Assembly (NCBI RefSeq): GCF_029714185.1
Contig: NZ_CP121671.1
Coordinates: 1,922,001-1,986,000, forward strand
Length of the DNA stretch: 64,000 bases
Source of the DNA: Halobacillus naozhouensis
Lineage (GTDB): Bacteria; Bacillota; Bacilli; Bacillales; Halobacillaceae
Direction of reading: 5' to 3'
Positions 34,605-41,519 of this stretch are shown here, one piece after another (positions within the stretch are counted from its first letter, which is position 1; the number at the start of each line of letters is the position of its first letter). The position numbers and the translations under genes are program-made. The notes beneath the pieces are model-generated. The model was not told the origin of the DNA, did not search any database, and saw nothing but the letters and a program-made list of their open reading frames with translations.

Positions 34605-34646
34605 TCATATGTAAAGGTATTTCACTTAACAAGGAGTGCATATGTT

Positions 34647-34976
34647 GTGCTTGAAAAAACAACACGCATTAACTATTTGTTTGATTTTTATCAGTCCTTG
34701 CTAACTCCAAAACAGCGAAACTATATGGAACTTTATTATTTAGAAGATTATTCGCTCGGTGAAATATCAGAGACTTTCAATGTATCAAGACAAGCTGTCT
34801 ATGATAATATTCGCCGTACAGAAGCGATGCTTGAGGAATACGAGGACAAGTTATTTTTGTACGGAAAGTTTGAGAAGCGTCAGCAATTGATCCAGAAAAT
34901 GATAGAGGCAGTGAACGATTCTGAGCAGGAGAATCAGTTTCACGACTGGCTCGAGCAATTACAAGAATTAGAATAG
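34647..34976 (+). CDS. ylxM: YlxM family DNA-binding protein, SRP-associated
   Basis: This 109-residue protein has a sigma-region-4-like helix-turn-helix (LTPKQRNYMELYYLEDYSLGEISETFNVSRQAVYDNIRR) and a charged C-terminal helix. YlxM homologues are encoded with ffh and have been reported to modulate SRP GTPase activity in streptococci. The start is GTG, chosen for AAGGAG upstream. It lies 13 bases before ffh. Confidence 0.92.
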   Translation: MLEKTTRINYLFDFYQSLLTPKQRNYMELYYLEDYSLGEISETFNVSRQAVYDNIRRTEAMLEEYEDKLFLYGKFEKRQQLIQKMIEAVNDSEQENQFHDWLEQLQELE

Positions 34977-34989
34977 GAGGGTTCCTTCG

Positions 34990-36330
34990 ATGGCATTTGA
35001 AGGTTTATCCGACCGATTACAGCAAACCATCCAGAAAATTAAAGGAAAAGGGAAGGTTTCCGAGCAAGACGTTAAGGAAATGAGCCGCGAGGTGCGGCTT
35101 GCCCTCCTTGAGGCCGACGTTAACTTTAAAGTGGTAAAAGACTTTGTTAAACGGATTCGCGAACGGTCGGTCGGCTCTGAAGTGATGGAAAGCCTGACTC
35201 CAGGTCAGCAAGTCATAAAGATTGTTAAAGAAGAGTTAACGGATTTAATGGGTGGGGATGAGAGTAAGATTGCTGTGGCAAACCGCCCGCCGACGGTCAT
35301 TATGATGGTCGGTTTACAAGGTGCCGGTAAGACTACGACAACAGGGAAACTTGCAAACCTGCTTAGGAAAAGCTATAACCGTAAACCACTTCTAGCAGCG
35401 GCCGACGTCTATCGGCCGGCAGCGATCCAGCAGCTTGAGACATTAGGTCGTCAGCTGGATATGCCGGTTCATGCTCAAGGGACTGATGCGGACCCTGTAG
35501 ATATCGCCAAGAATGCCGTAGAAAAGGCTAAAGAAGAACATCATGACTATGTCATTATTGATACAGCCGGTCGTCTTCATGTCGATGGTGATCTGATGAA
35601 TGAATTGCAGCGTATTAAAGACGCTGTAGTTCCTGATGAAATTTTTCTTGTTGTCGATGCGATGACAGGTCAGGACGCTGTGAACGTGGCTGAGAGCTTT
35701 GATGAGCAGCTTGATGTTACCGGAGTCTTACTAACGAAGCTTGACGGCGACACCCGTGGCGGTGCTGCTCTGTCCATTAAAGCGGTAACTGGCAAACCGA
35801 TTAAATTTGCCGGTATGGGTGAGAAGCTTGACCAGCTTGAGCCATTTCATCCTGAGCGAATGGCCTCCCGAATTCTCGGCATGGGTGACATGCTTACATT
35901 GATTGAGAAAGCTCAAACGCAAGTTGATGAGAAACAGGCGAAGGAACTCGAATCAAAAATGCGCAATGCCTCTTTTACATTCGAGGATTTTCTTGACCAA
36001 ATGCAGCAAGTCAAAAATATGGGACCGCTTGATGAACTGATCAATATGATTCCTGGTGCTAATAAAATGAAAGGCTTAAAGAATGCCTCATTTGATGACA
36101 AACAAATTTCTCACATTGAAGCGATTATCCAATCGATGACCATCAAAGAACGCCAGGATCCTTCGCTGATGAATGCCAGCCGGAAGAAGCGGATTGCAAA
36201 GGGTTCAGGCAGGTCTGTTTCCGAAGTTAACAGGCTGTTGAAACAGTTTGAAGATATGAAAAAAATGATGAAGCAAATGAGTAATACCAAAGGGAAAAAA
36301 GGCAAAGGAATGAATTTTCCCTTTATGTAA
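34990..36330 (+). CDS. ffh: Signal recognition particle protein Ffh
   Basis: Ffh binds signal sequences and 6S-like SRP RNA and targets ribosomes to FtsY. The 446 residues contain an N domain, the G domain (GLQGAGKTTTTGKLA, DVYRPAAIQQL, DTAGRLHVDG, TKLDGDTRGG) and a Met-rich M domain with the RNA-binding helix-turn-helix (KKRIAKGSGRSVSEVNRLLKQF) ending in a Met/Lys tail. AGGAGGG precedes ATG. It is followed by a promoter for the ribosomal cluster rather than a clear terminator. Confidence 0.97.
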   Translation: MAFEGLSDRLQQTIQKIKGKGKVSEQDVKEMSREVRLALLEADVNFKVVKDFVKRIRERSVGSEVMESLTPGQQVIKIVKEELTDLMGGDESKIAVANRPPTVIMMVGLQGAGKTTTTGKLANLLRKSYNRKPLLAAADVYRPAAIQQLETLGRQLDMPVHAQGTDADPVDIAKNAVEKAKEEHHDYVIIDTAGRLHVDGDLMNELQRIKDAVVPDEIFLVVDAMTGQDAVNVAESFDEQLDVTGVLLTKLDGDTRGGAALSIKAVTGKPIKFAGMGEKLDQLEPFHPERMASRILGMGDMLTLIEKAQTQVDEKQAKELESKMRNASFTFEDFLDQMQQVKNMGPLDELINMIPGANKMKGLKNASFDDKQISHIEAIIQSMTIKERQDPSLMNASRKKRIAKGSGRSVSEVNRLLKQFEDMKKMMKQMSNTKGKKGKGMNFPFM

Positions 36331-36341
36331 TGTAAAAAACC

Positions 36342-36370
36342 TTTACAGACATTCATTCATCTGCTAAAAT
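36342..36370 (+). promoter_or_regulatory. Sigma-A promoter of rpsP operon
   Basis: TTTACA (36342-36347), 17-base spacer, TAAAAT (36365-36370), giving a leader of about 43 bases to rpsP. Confidence 0.75.
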
Positions 36371-36420
36371 CTAAACTTGTGTAAAACATTTATTTAAAAG
36401 AATGATGGAGGTGCTTAAAC

Positions 36421-36693
36421 ATGGCAGTAAAAATTCGCCTAAAACGAATGGGATCTAAACGTAACCCGTTCTATCGTGTAGTAGTAGCAGATTCACGTTC
36501 ACCTCGTGATGGACGTTTTATTGAACAAATCGGGACATATAACCCAGTAGTTAACCCAGTAGCGGTTGACATCGATGCTGATAAAGCAATCGACTGGATG
36601 TCTAACGGTGCTAAGCCAAGCGATACAGTTCGTAACCTATTCTCAAATGAAGGCATCATGAAGCAATTTCACGACAAGAAAAACCAAAAGTAA
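36421..36693 (+). CDS. rpsP: 30S ribosomal protein S16
   Basis: The 90-residue basic protein starts AVKIRLKRMGSKRNPFYRVVVADSRSPRDGR, the invariant bS16 opening, and ends in a Lys-rich tail. GGAGGTG precedes ATG. It heads rpsP-khpA, as in B. subtilis. Confidence 0.97.
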   Translation: MAVKIRLKRMGSKRNPFYRVVVADSRSPRDGRFIEQIGTYNPVVNPVAVDIDADKAIDWMSNGAKPSDTVRNLFSNEGIMKQFHDKKNQK

Positions 36694-36707
36694 AGTAGTG
36701 TGATATC

Positions 36708-36935
36708 ATGAAAGCCTTGATCGAAACAATCGTAACACCGCTCGTAGATCACCCTGAAGAGATCGCTGTTGAGGTGAAGAAGGAAGACAATAAGATTGTC
36801 TATCACTTAACCGTCCATACAGATGATGTCGGAAAGGTAATAGGGAAGAACGGTAGAATTGCCAAAGCAATACGTACGGTCGTGTATGCGGCAGGGTCTG
36901 ATTCAAACAAACGAATCTATTTAGATATCATGTAA
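36708..36935 (+). CDS. khpA: KH-domain RNA-binding protein KhpA
   Basis: This 75-residue single KH domain has the RNA-binding GxxG loop in VGKVIGKNGRIAKAIRTVV. KhpA works with KhpB (Jag/EloR) in RNA-based control of cell division and elongation in related Gram-positives; the B. subtilis gene is ylqC. No strong ribosome binding site is visible, only GTGTGAT, so it may depend on rpsP translation. Confidence 0.93.
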   Translation: MKALIETIVTPLVDHPEEIAVEVKKEDNKIVYHLTVHTDDVGKVIGKNGRIAKAIRTVVYAAGSDSNKRIYLDIM

Positions 36936-36967
36936 AAGGGAAAGGGGAAAACCTTTCCCTTTTTTTC
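36935..36967 (+). terminator. Terminator after khpA
   Basis: AAAGGGAAAGG (36935-36945) pairs perfectly with CCTTTCCCTTT (36952-36962) and is followed by more T. Its 5' arm begins inside the khpA stop codon. Confidence 0.85.
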
Positions 36968-36997
36968 CATACAATTATAGCGATGAGGCAGGTACTT

Positions 36998-37387
36998 ATG
37001 ATGCAAATTCTTAAACGAATACCTGTGAAACAAGTATTAACAGCAGCAAGCAGACAGAAACTAACCGAGCAGTTTGAACAAGATTACTTACGTCTAAAGC
37101 AAGAATGTGAACAGTTATGGTTTGAACAAAAGAAGCTTGAAAAAAAGCAGGAATTTTCTAAAATGGAAGTGGAGAAACGTTTTTCCGCTGAGATTCAAAA
37201 GCGCAAAGATAAAATGAAGCGTGCAGAACATCTGCTAGGTCAATTAGAAATTCTGCCAGATGACAGTGAATTAGTCATTGACGAAGTGGATTCTATCGTG
37301 ACCGTGGAAGCAGGTGATCGATATGAGGAACGAATGCTCGATCCTCAGATTATTATTAAGGACGGAATTGTCATACGAGCGAGGTAA
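36998..37387 (+). CDS. ylqD: YlqD family protein
   Basis: This 129-residue protein starts MMQILKRIPVKQVLT, continues with a long charged helix likely to form a coiled coil (about 18-80, rich in Glu, Lys, Gln), and ends with a small beta-type domain (SIVTVEAGDRYEERMLDPQIIIKDGIVI). The family is found in Bacillales between khpA and rimM and its function is unknown. The start is ATG 36998 or 37001 after GAGGCAGGT; the earlier in-frame ATG 36983 precedes that site. It overlaps the first ATG of rimM by one base. Confidence 0.85.
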   Translation: MMQILKRIPVKQVLTAASRQKLTEQFEQDYLRLKQECEQLWFEQKKLEKKQEFSKMEVEKRFSAEIQKRKDKMKRAEHLLGQLEILPDDSELVIDEVDSIVTVEAGDRYEERMLDPQIIIKDGIVIRAR

Positions 37388-37395
37388 TGAAAGTC

Positions 37396-37923
37396 ATGAA
37401 CGAACAATTGTACAATGTTGGACAAATTATTAATACTCATGGCATTAAAGGTGAAGTCAAAGTCCGACGAATTACCGACTTTGATGAGCGTTTTCAGCCG
37501 GGTCAGCTTTTGTATTGGGTGAGTGATGAGCAAGAGCAAGACCAATACCCTGAAGAATTAGTCGTGAAAACCCACCGAATGCATAAAGGATTTGATTTAA
37601 TTTCATTTGAAGATCATGCTTCCATAAACGAAGTGGAAAAATATCGTGATGGGTTTTTGAAGGTGACTGAAAGCGAACAGCGTCCACTAGCCGACCATGA
37701 ATTTTATTTCCATGAAATTATTGGATGCAAGGTGTTACTGACTTCAGGTGAAGAACTGGGTGAAGTGAAAGAGATTCTTACGCCGGGAGCGAATGATGTG
37801 TGGGTAGTTAAACGTCCACAGCAAAAAGACGTACTGATCCCTTATATTGAAGACATTGTAAAGGATGTTAATGTAGAGGAGCAGTCGGTCATCATTGATC
37901 CAATAGAAGGGCTGCTAGACTAA
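37396..37923 (+). CDS. rimM: 16S rRNA processing/30S maturation factor RimM
   Basis: RimM binds S19 and assists maturation of the 30S head. The protein of about 175 residues has the N-terminal RimM domain (YNVGQIINTHGIKGEVKVRRITDF) and the C-terminal PRC-barrel (HEIIGCKVLLTSGEELGEVKEILTPGANDVWVVK, VLIPYIEDIVKDV). ATG 37396 fits relatives better and lies 11 bases from GAGG; ATG 37387 is only two bases from it. The stop shares one base with the trmD start. Confidence 0.95.
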   Translation: MNEQLYNVGQIINTHGIKGEVKVRRITDFDERFQPGQLLYWVSDEQEQDQYPEELVVKTHRMHKGFDLISFEDHASINEVEKYRDGFLKVTESEQRPLADHEFYFHEIIGCKVLLTSGEELGEVKEILTPGANDVWVVKRPQQKDVLIPYIEDIVKDVNVEEQSVIIDPIEGLLD

Positions 37924-38654
37924 TGCATATTGATATTTTAACATTGTTTCCTGAAATGTTTGATGGAGTCCTAAATCATTCGATTATGAAACGGGCTCAG
38001 GATAAAGGGGCGTTCAGCTGTCAGACGATTAACTTCAGAGAATATACGACCAATAAACATAACAAAGTCGACGATTATCCATACGGGGGAGGGGCCGGGC
38101 TGGTGCTTACCCCACAACCGATTTTCGATGCAATCGAAGCTATCCGTCCGGAGGGGCATGAGAAAACGCGTGTGATTCTTATGTGTCCACAGGGTGAGCC
38201 TTATACCCAGGCTAAAGCTGAGGAATTGTCAAAAGAAGATCAGTTGATTTTCATTTGCGGCCATTACGAAGGGTACGACGAACGAATTCGTCAAGAACTC
38301 GTGACTGATGAAATATCGATTGGAGATTATGTGCTAACAGGGGGCGAGCTTGGCGCGATGGTCGTCATGGATTCTGTTGTCCGTCTGCTTCCGGATGTGC
38401 TAGGGAATGAACAGTCCGCCTCGGAAGACTCCTTTTCCAGCGGTTTGCTAGAACACCCTCATTATACGCGACCGGCAGAGTTTAGGGGCCAGCACGTGCC
38501 TGATGTGCTTCTGTCAGGAAATCATGCTAAAATCGCTGAATGGCGTCACTACGAATCTTTAAAAAGGACGTTCATGAGACGCCCGGATCTGCTGGAGCAG
38601 CGTGAGTTAACTGACCAGGAACAGAAATGGGTTCACAAGTGGAAAAAAAGCTAA
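37923..38654 (+). CDS. trmD: tRNA (guanine-37-N1)-methyltransferase TrmD
   Basis: TrmD makes m1G37, which prevents frameshifting. The 243-residue protein shows the SPOUT trefoil-knot motifs: YGGGAGLVLTPQPIFDAI, LMCPQGEPYTQAKAEEL, CGHYEGYDERI, SIGDYVLTGGELGAMVV and HPHYTRPAEFRG. It is coupled to rimM by an overlapping stop and start. Confidence 0.97.
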   Translation: MHIDILTLFPEMFDGVLNHSIMKRAQDKGAFSCQTINFREYTTNKHNKVDDYPYGGGAGLVLTPQPIFDAIEAIRPEGHEKTRVILMCPQGEPYTQAKAEELSKEDQLIFICGHYEGYDERIRQELVTDEISIGDYVLTGGELGAMVVMDSVVRLLPDVLGNEQSASEDSFSSGLLEHPHYTRPAEFRGQHVPDVLLSGNHAKIAEWRHYESLKRTFMRRPDLLEQRELTDQEQKWVHKWKKS

Positions 38655-38661
38655 GGACGCC

Positions 38662-38690
38662 TTGCGGAAATGCCAAGACTATGGTATATT
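38662..38690 (+). promoter_or_regulatory. Sigma-A promoter of rplS
   Basis: TTGCGG (38662-38667), 17-base spacer, TATATT (38685-38690), just after trmD, giving rplS its own leader of about 85 bases. Confidence 0.7.
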
Positions 38691-38696
38691 ATCAGT

Positions 38697-38781
38697 TGTG
38701 CTTAAACGTTCGGTTTAAGCGAAAACGATGTTCCGCTGTCTCTTAGAAGGCAAGAGCATTAGTTATGAAGGAGTGAAAAAA
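38697..38781 (+). promoter_or_regulatory. Probable L19 leader RNA
   Basis: The untranslated leader of rplS starts with a strong hairpin, GCTTAAAC (38700-38707) with GGTTTAAGC (38712-38720), followed by GATGTTCCGCTGT and the ribosome binding site. The location and the hairpin plus TTCCGCTG layout agree with my memory of the Bacillus L19 leader family, in which L19 is thought to control its own message. A covariance-model search would decide. Confidence 0.6.
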
Positions 38782-39126
38782 ATGCAACAGCTAATTCAAG
38801 ACATTACAAAAGAACAGCTTCGTACAGATCACCCTAACTTCCGCGCAGGTGACACAGTTAAAGTGCACGTGAAGGTTGTAGAGGGTAACCGTGAACGTAT
38901 TCAGGTGTTCGAAGGTGTCGTTATTAAACGTCAAAATGGTGGCATCAGCGAAACATTTACTGTACGTAAGATCTCTTACGGCGTAGGTGTTGAGCGTACA
39001 TTCCCGATGCACTCTCCACGAATTGCTAAAATAGAGCGTTCCCGTCGCGGTAAAGTTCGTCGCGCGAAACTTTATTATCTACGTAATCTGCGTGGTAAAG
39101 CAGCACGTATTAAAGAAATTATTTAA
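38782..39126 (+). CDS. rplS: 50S ribosomal protein L19
   Basis: The 114-residue basic protein contains RTDHPNFRAGDTVKVHVKVVEGNRERIQVFEG and ERTFPMHSPRIAKIE, diagnostic of bL19, which sits at the subunit interface. ATG 38782 follows GAAGGAGTG; the longer open frame upstream runs through the leader hairpin and is not used. A terminator follows. Confidence 0.97.
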   Translation: MQQLIQDITKEQLRTDHPNFRAGDTVKVHVKVVEGNRERIQVFEGVVIKRQNGGISETFTVRKISYGVGVERTFPMHSPRIAKIERSRRGKVRRAKLYYLRNLRGKAARIKEII

Positions 39127-39136
39127 TTACAGTGAG

Positions 39137-39169
39137 AAAGGAGCTTGCATTTGCCAAGCTCCTTTTTTT
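39137..39169 (+). terminator. Terminator after rplS
   Basis: AAAGGAGCTTG (39137-39147) pairs perfectly with CAAGCTCCTTT (39155-39165), then TTTT. Confidence 0.9.
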
Positions 39170-39192
39170 CTAACGACAAAGGGGACACTAGC

Positions 39193-39738
39193 ATGAAAAA
39201 GCAGTGGGTAGAATGGATAAAGGCTTTTGCGATCGCAGCCGTATTAGCGATCGTTGTTCGGGTATTTCTTTTCGCACCTGTAGTTGTGGAAGGGCCATCC
39301 ATGTTACCAACCTTACATAATGGGGATCATCTAATTGTCAGTAAAATCAACTATACGGTAGGCTCTCCTGAGCGATTTGATATTGTAGTGTTTCATGCAA
39401 CGGAGAAGAAAGACTATATAAAACGTGTGATCGGCTTGCCAGGGGATAAAGTAGCGGTCAAAGATGACCAGTTGTATATCAATGGTGAGCCTGTTGATGA
39501 ACCCTTCCTAAATGAGGAAGTTAGTCAGCTGACGGCTAGCGAAAAGCTGACGCAAGATTTTACGATCAGCCAGCTCCCAGGAGGTTTTGAAGAGGTGCCT
39601 GAAGGGTACTTGCTTGTCCTGGGAGATAATCGTGACAACTCCACAGACAGCCGCACGATAGGAATGGTGCCTAAAGATGAGCTCGTAGGAGAAGCGGTAT
39701 TTATTTATTGGCCTTTTGATCGAATCGGCTTCATTTAG
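39193..39738 (+). CDS. Type I signal peptidase (SipS/LepB family)
   Basis: This 181-residue enzyme removes signal peptides from secreted proteins. One N-terminal membrane helix (about 9-28, IKAFAIAAVLAIVVRVFLF) precedes the catalytic Ser in VEGPSMLPTL, the catalytic Lys in YIKRVIGLPGDKV, and the box LVLGDNRDNSTDSR. ATG 39193 follows AAAGGGG. Several paralogues are usual in Bacillaceae, so I give no exact symbol. In B. subtilis no signal peptidase lies between rplS and rbgA; here it starts within 30 bases of the rplS terminator, and the rbgA start lies close behind. Confidence 0.92.
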   Translation: MKKQWVEWIKAFAIAAVLAIVVRVFLFAPVVVEGPSMLPTLHNGDHLIVSKINYTVGSPERFDIVVFHATEKKDYIKRVIGLPGDKVAVKDDQLYINGEPVDEPFLNEEVSQLTASEKLTQDFTISQLPGGFEEVPEGYLLVLGDNRDNSTDSRTIGMVPKDELVGEAVFIYWPFDRIGFI

Positions 39739-39754
39739 TAAGGGAGGATTCAAG

Positions 39755-40597
39755 ATGACGATACAATGGTATCCTGGTCACATGGCGAAAGCGAAAAGGG
39801 AAGCGGAACAAAAGCTCAAATTAGTCGATTTTGTAATTGAATTAGTCGACGCAAGAGCTCCGATATCCTCGGAAAATCCAGTCCTCCATGGTTTATTACA
39901 AAATAAGCCTAAGATGGTTGTGCTTATGAAGAAGGATTTAGCGGATCCAGCCATTACGAAGGCTTGGCTTGATTACTATAAGGCTGAAGGTATTCATGCT
40001 CTGGCCATCGAGGCGAATCAGAAAAAGGATGTCCAACTGGTAGTTCAGATGGCGAAGGATCTTGCTCGAGATAAAATGGACAAGCTCCGTGCAAAGGGAG
40101 TCCGCCCCCGAGCTGCCCGTGCCATGATCCTGGGCATCCCAAATGTAGGAAAATCAACGCTTATCAATCGGCTTGCAAATAAAAAAGCAGCTCAAACCGG
40201 AGACCGCCCGGGAGTAACCCAGAAACAACAATGGATTAAAGTGAAGAAGGATTTTGAACTGCTTGATACCCCTGGGATTCTCTGGCCAAAATTTGAGGAA
40301 GAGGAAGTAGGTTATAAGCTAGCCGCAATTGGTACGATTAAAGATCAAATCCTGCCTAAGGAAGATGTGGCGGCCTACATTTTGGACTTTATGAAGACTA
40401 ATTATCCAAGTTTCCTTAGAGAGCGTTTTGGATTTGAAGGATATGATGATATTATGGGAGCATTCGAGCAAATTGGTCAGAAGCGAGGCTGTCTCGAAAG
40501 TGGCGGCCATGTGAATTTTGATAAAACTTCTGATGTGATTCTGCAAGACTTGCGAAACGGAAAGCTTGGTAGTGTTAGCTTCGATCACCCAGAATAG
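39755..40597 (+). CDS. rbgA: Ribosome biogenesis GTPase RbgA (YlqF)
   Basis: RbgA is needed for late 50S assembly. The 280-residue circularly permuted GTPase begins QWYPGHMAKAKRE, contains the G1 loop GIPNVGKSTLINRLA (about 127), G2 TGDRPGVTQKQQW and G3 DTPGILWPKFE, and a C-terminal ANTAR-like helical domain. The G4 motif, NKxD in most relatives, reads Met58-Lys-Lys-Asp61, so the guanine-contacting Asn is missing. ATG 39755 follows AGGGAGG. Confidence 0.94.
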   Translation: MTIQWYPGHMAKAKREAEQKLKLVDFVIELVDARAPISSENPVLHGLLQNKPKMVVLMKKDLADPAITKAWLDYYKAEGIHALAIEANQKKDVQLVVQMAKDLARDKMDKLRAKGVRPRAARAMILGIPNVGKSTLINRLANKKAAQTGDRPGVTQKQQWIKVKKDFELLDTPGILWPKFEEEEVGYKLAAIGTIKDQILPKEDVAAYILDFMKTNYPSFLRERFGFEGYDDIMGAFEQIGQKRGCLESGGHVNFDKTSDVILQDLRNGKLGSVSFDHPE

Positions 40598-40610
40598 AGA
40601 CCCGAGTAGA

Positions 40611-40650
40611 GCGCAATGAGGAGCTTTTAGCTCCAGGTTGCGTTTTTTTC
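40611..40650 (+). terminator. Terminator after rbgA
   Basis: Outer CGCAA/TTGCG and inner GGAGCT/AGCTCC pairs form a hairpin with an internal mismatch, followed by seven T. Confidence 0.75.
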
Positions 40651-40733
40651 TTATAGCTGGAAAATGAATAGTTATTAAATTGTACATAATGGCAAGAAAC
40701 GACCGATATACCAATTACAGAAGGATGTAACTC

Positions 40734-41504
40734 ATGCGCGAATTAACGATAAAAGACATTAAGTATAAATTAGATACGAATCAATTCTCTAACTCTGAAC
40801 GAGAATTATTAAGAAAAGATCACCGAAAAGGCGTACATAAACTCTTAAAGCAATATGATGTTCGGCAGGAAAGAAAGCTAGAATTAAAGAAACAATACGA
40901 ACAAATGCTTTCGATAGAAAACGAGGCGCGAACTTCAGGGAAGAAGTGGATCGCCGGGATTGATGAAGCCGGGAGAGGCCCGCTCGCGGGCCCTGTAGTG
41001 GCAGCAGCTGTTATTTTACCAGCTTCGTTCTATTTAGAGGGGCTTAATGACTCCAAGCAATTGTCCCCTATCCAGCGAGAAGACTTTTTTGAAGTCATAA
41101 AAAAAGAAGCAGATTATGGAGTGGGCACGGTCAGCAATGAAGAAATCGATCAATGGAATATTTACCGCGCCGCAAAAATGGCGATGAAGCAAGCGGTAGA
41201 GCAATTACCGATTCCCCCTGATCATCTGTTAATTGATGCGATGACACTTGAAGGGATGACAGGTTCACAGCAATCGCTTGTGAAAGGCGACCAGCGAAGT
41301 GTGTCGATCGCAGCTGCAAGTATTATAGCCAAAGTAACGCGTGACCGTGTTATGAAGAGAATTGATGAACAGTACCCTGATTACGATTTTGCCTCTAATC
41401 AAGGGTATGGCACGCAGCAGCATTTACGTGCGTTAGCGACATATGGACCCACTCCATATCATCGCAAAAGTTTCGCACCAGTGAAGGATCTTATTCACTC
41501 TTAA
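40734..41504 (+). CDS. rnhB: Ribonuclease HII
   Basis: RNase HII removes ribonucleotides and RNA from DNA hybrids. The 256-residue protein has the extra N-terminal substrate-binding domain of Gram-positive enzymes (about 1-70), then the catalytic motifs GIDEAGRGPLAGPVVAAAV, LNDSKQLSP, DQRSVSIAAASIIAKVTRD and the final NQGYGTQQHL-x-HRKSF segment. It is followed after 15 bases by ylqG. Confidence 0.95.
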   Translation: MRELTIKDIKYKLDTNQFSNSERELLRKDHRKGVHKLLKQYDVRQERKLELKKQYEQMLSIENEARTSGKKWIAGIDEAGRGPLAGPVVAAAVILPASFYLEGLNDSKQLSPIQREDFFEVIKKEADYGVGTVSNEEIDQWNIYRAAKMAMKQAVEQLPIPPDHLLIDAMTLEGMTGSQQSLVKGDQRSVSIAAASIIAKVTRDRVMKRIDEQYPDYDFASNQGYGTQQHLRALATYGPTPYHRKSFAPVKDLIHS

Positions 41505-41519
41505 AAGGAGGGCACCTCT

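Larger units (their letters stand above)
34189..34646. other. Gene-free region ftsY-ylxM
   Basis: This 458-base stretch has no credible open frame. It holds a set of 20-base tandem repeats (separate entry), a hairpin CGCATTTTTC (34493-34502) with GAAGAATGCG (34507-34516), and a candidate promoter near its end. In B. subtilis ftsY and ylxM lie close together, so the length is unusual. Confidence 0.6.
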
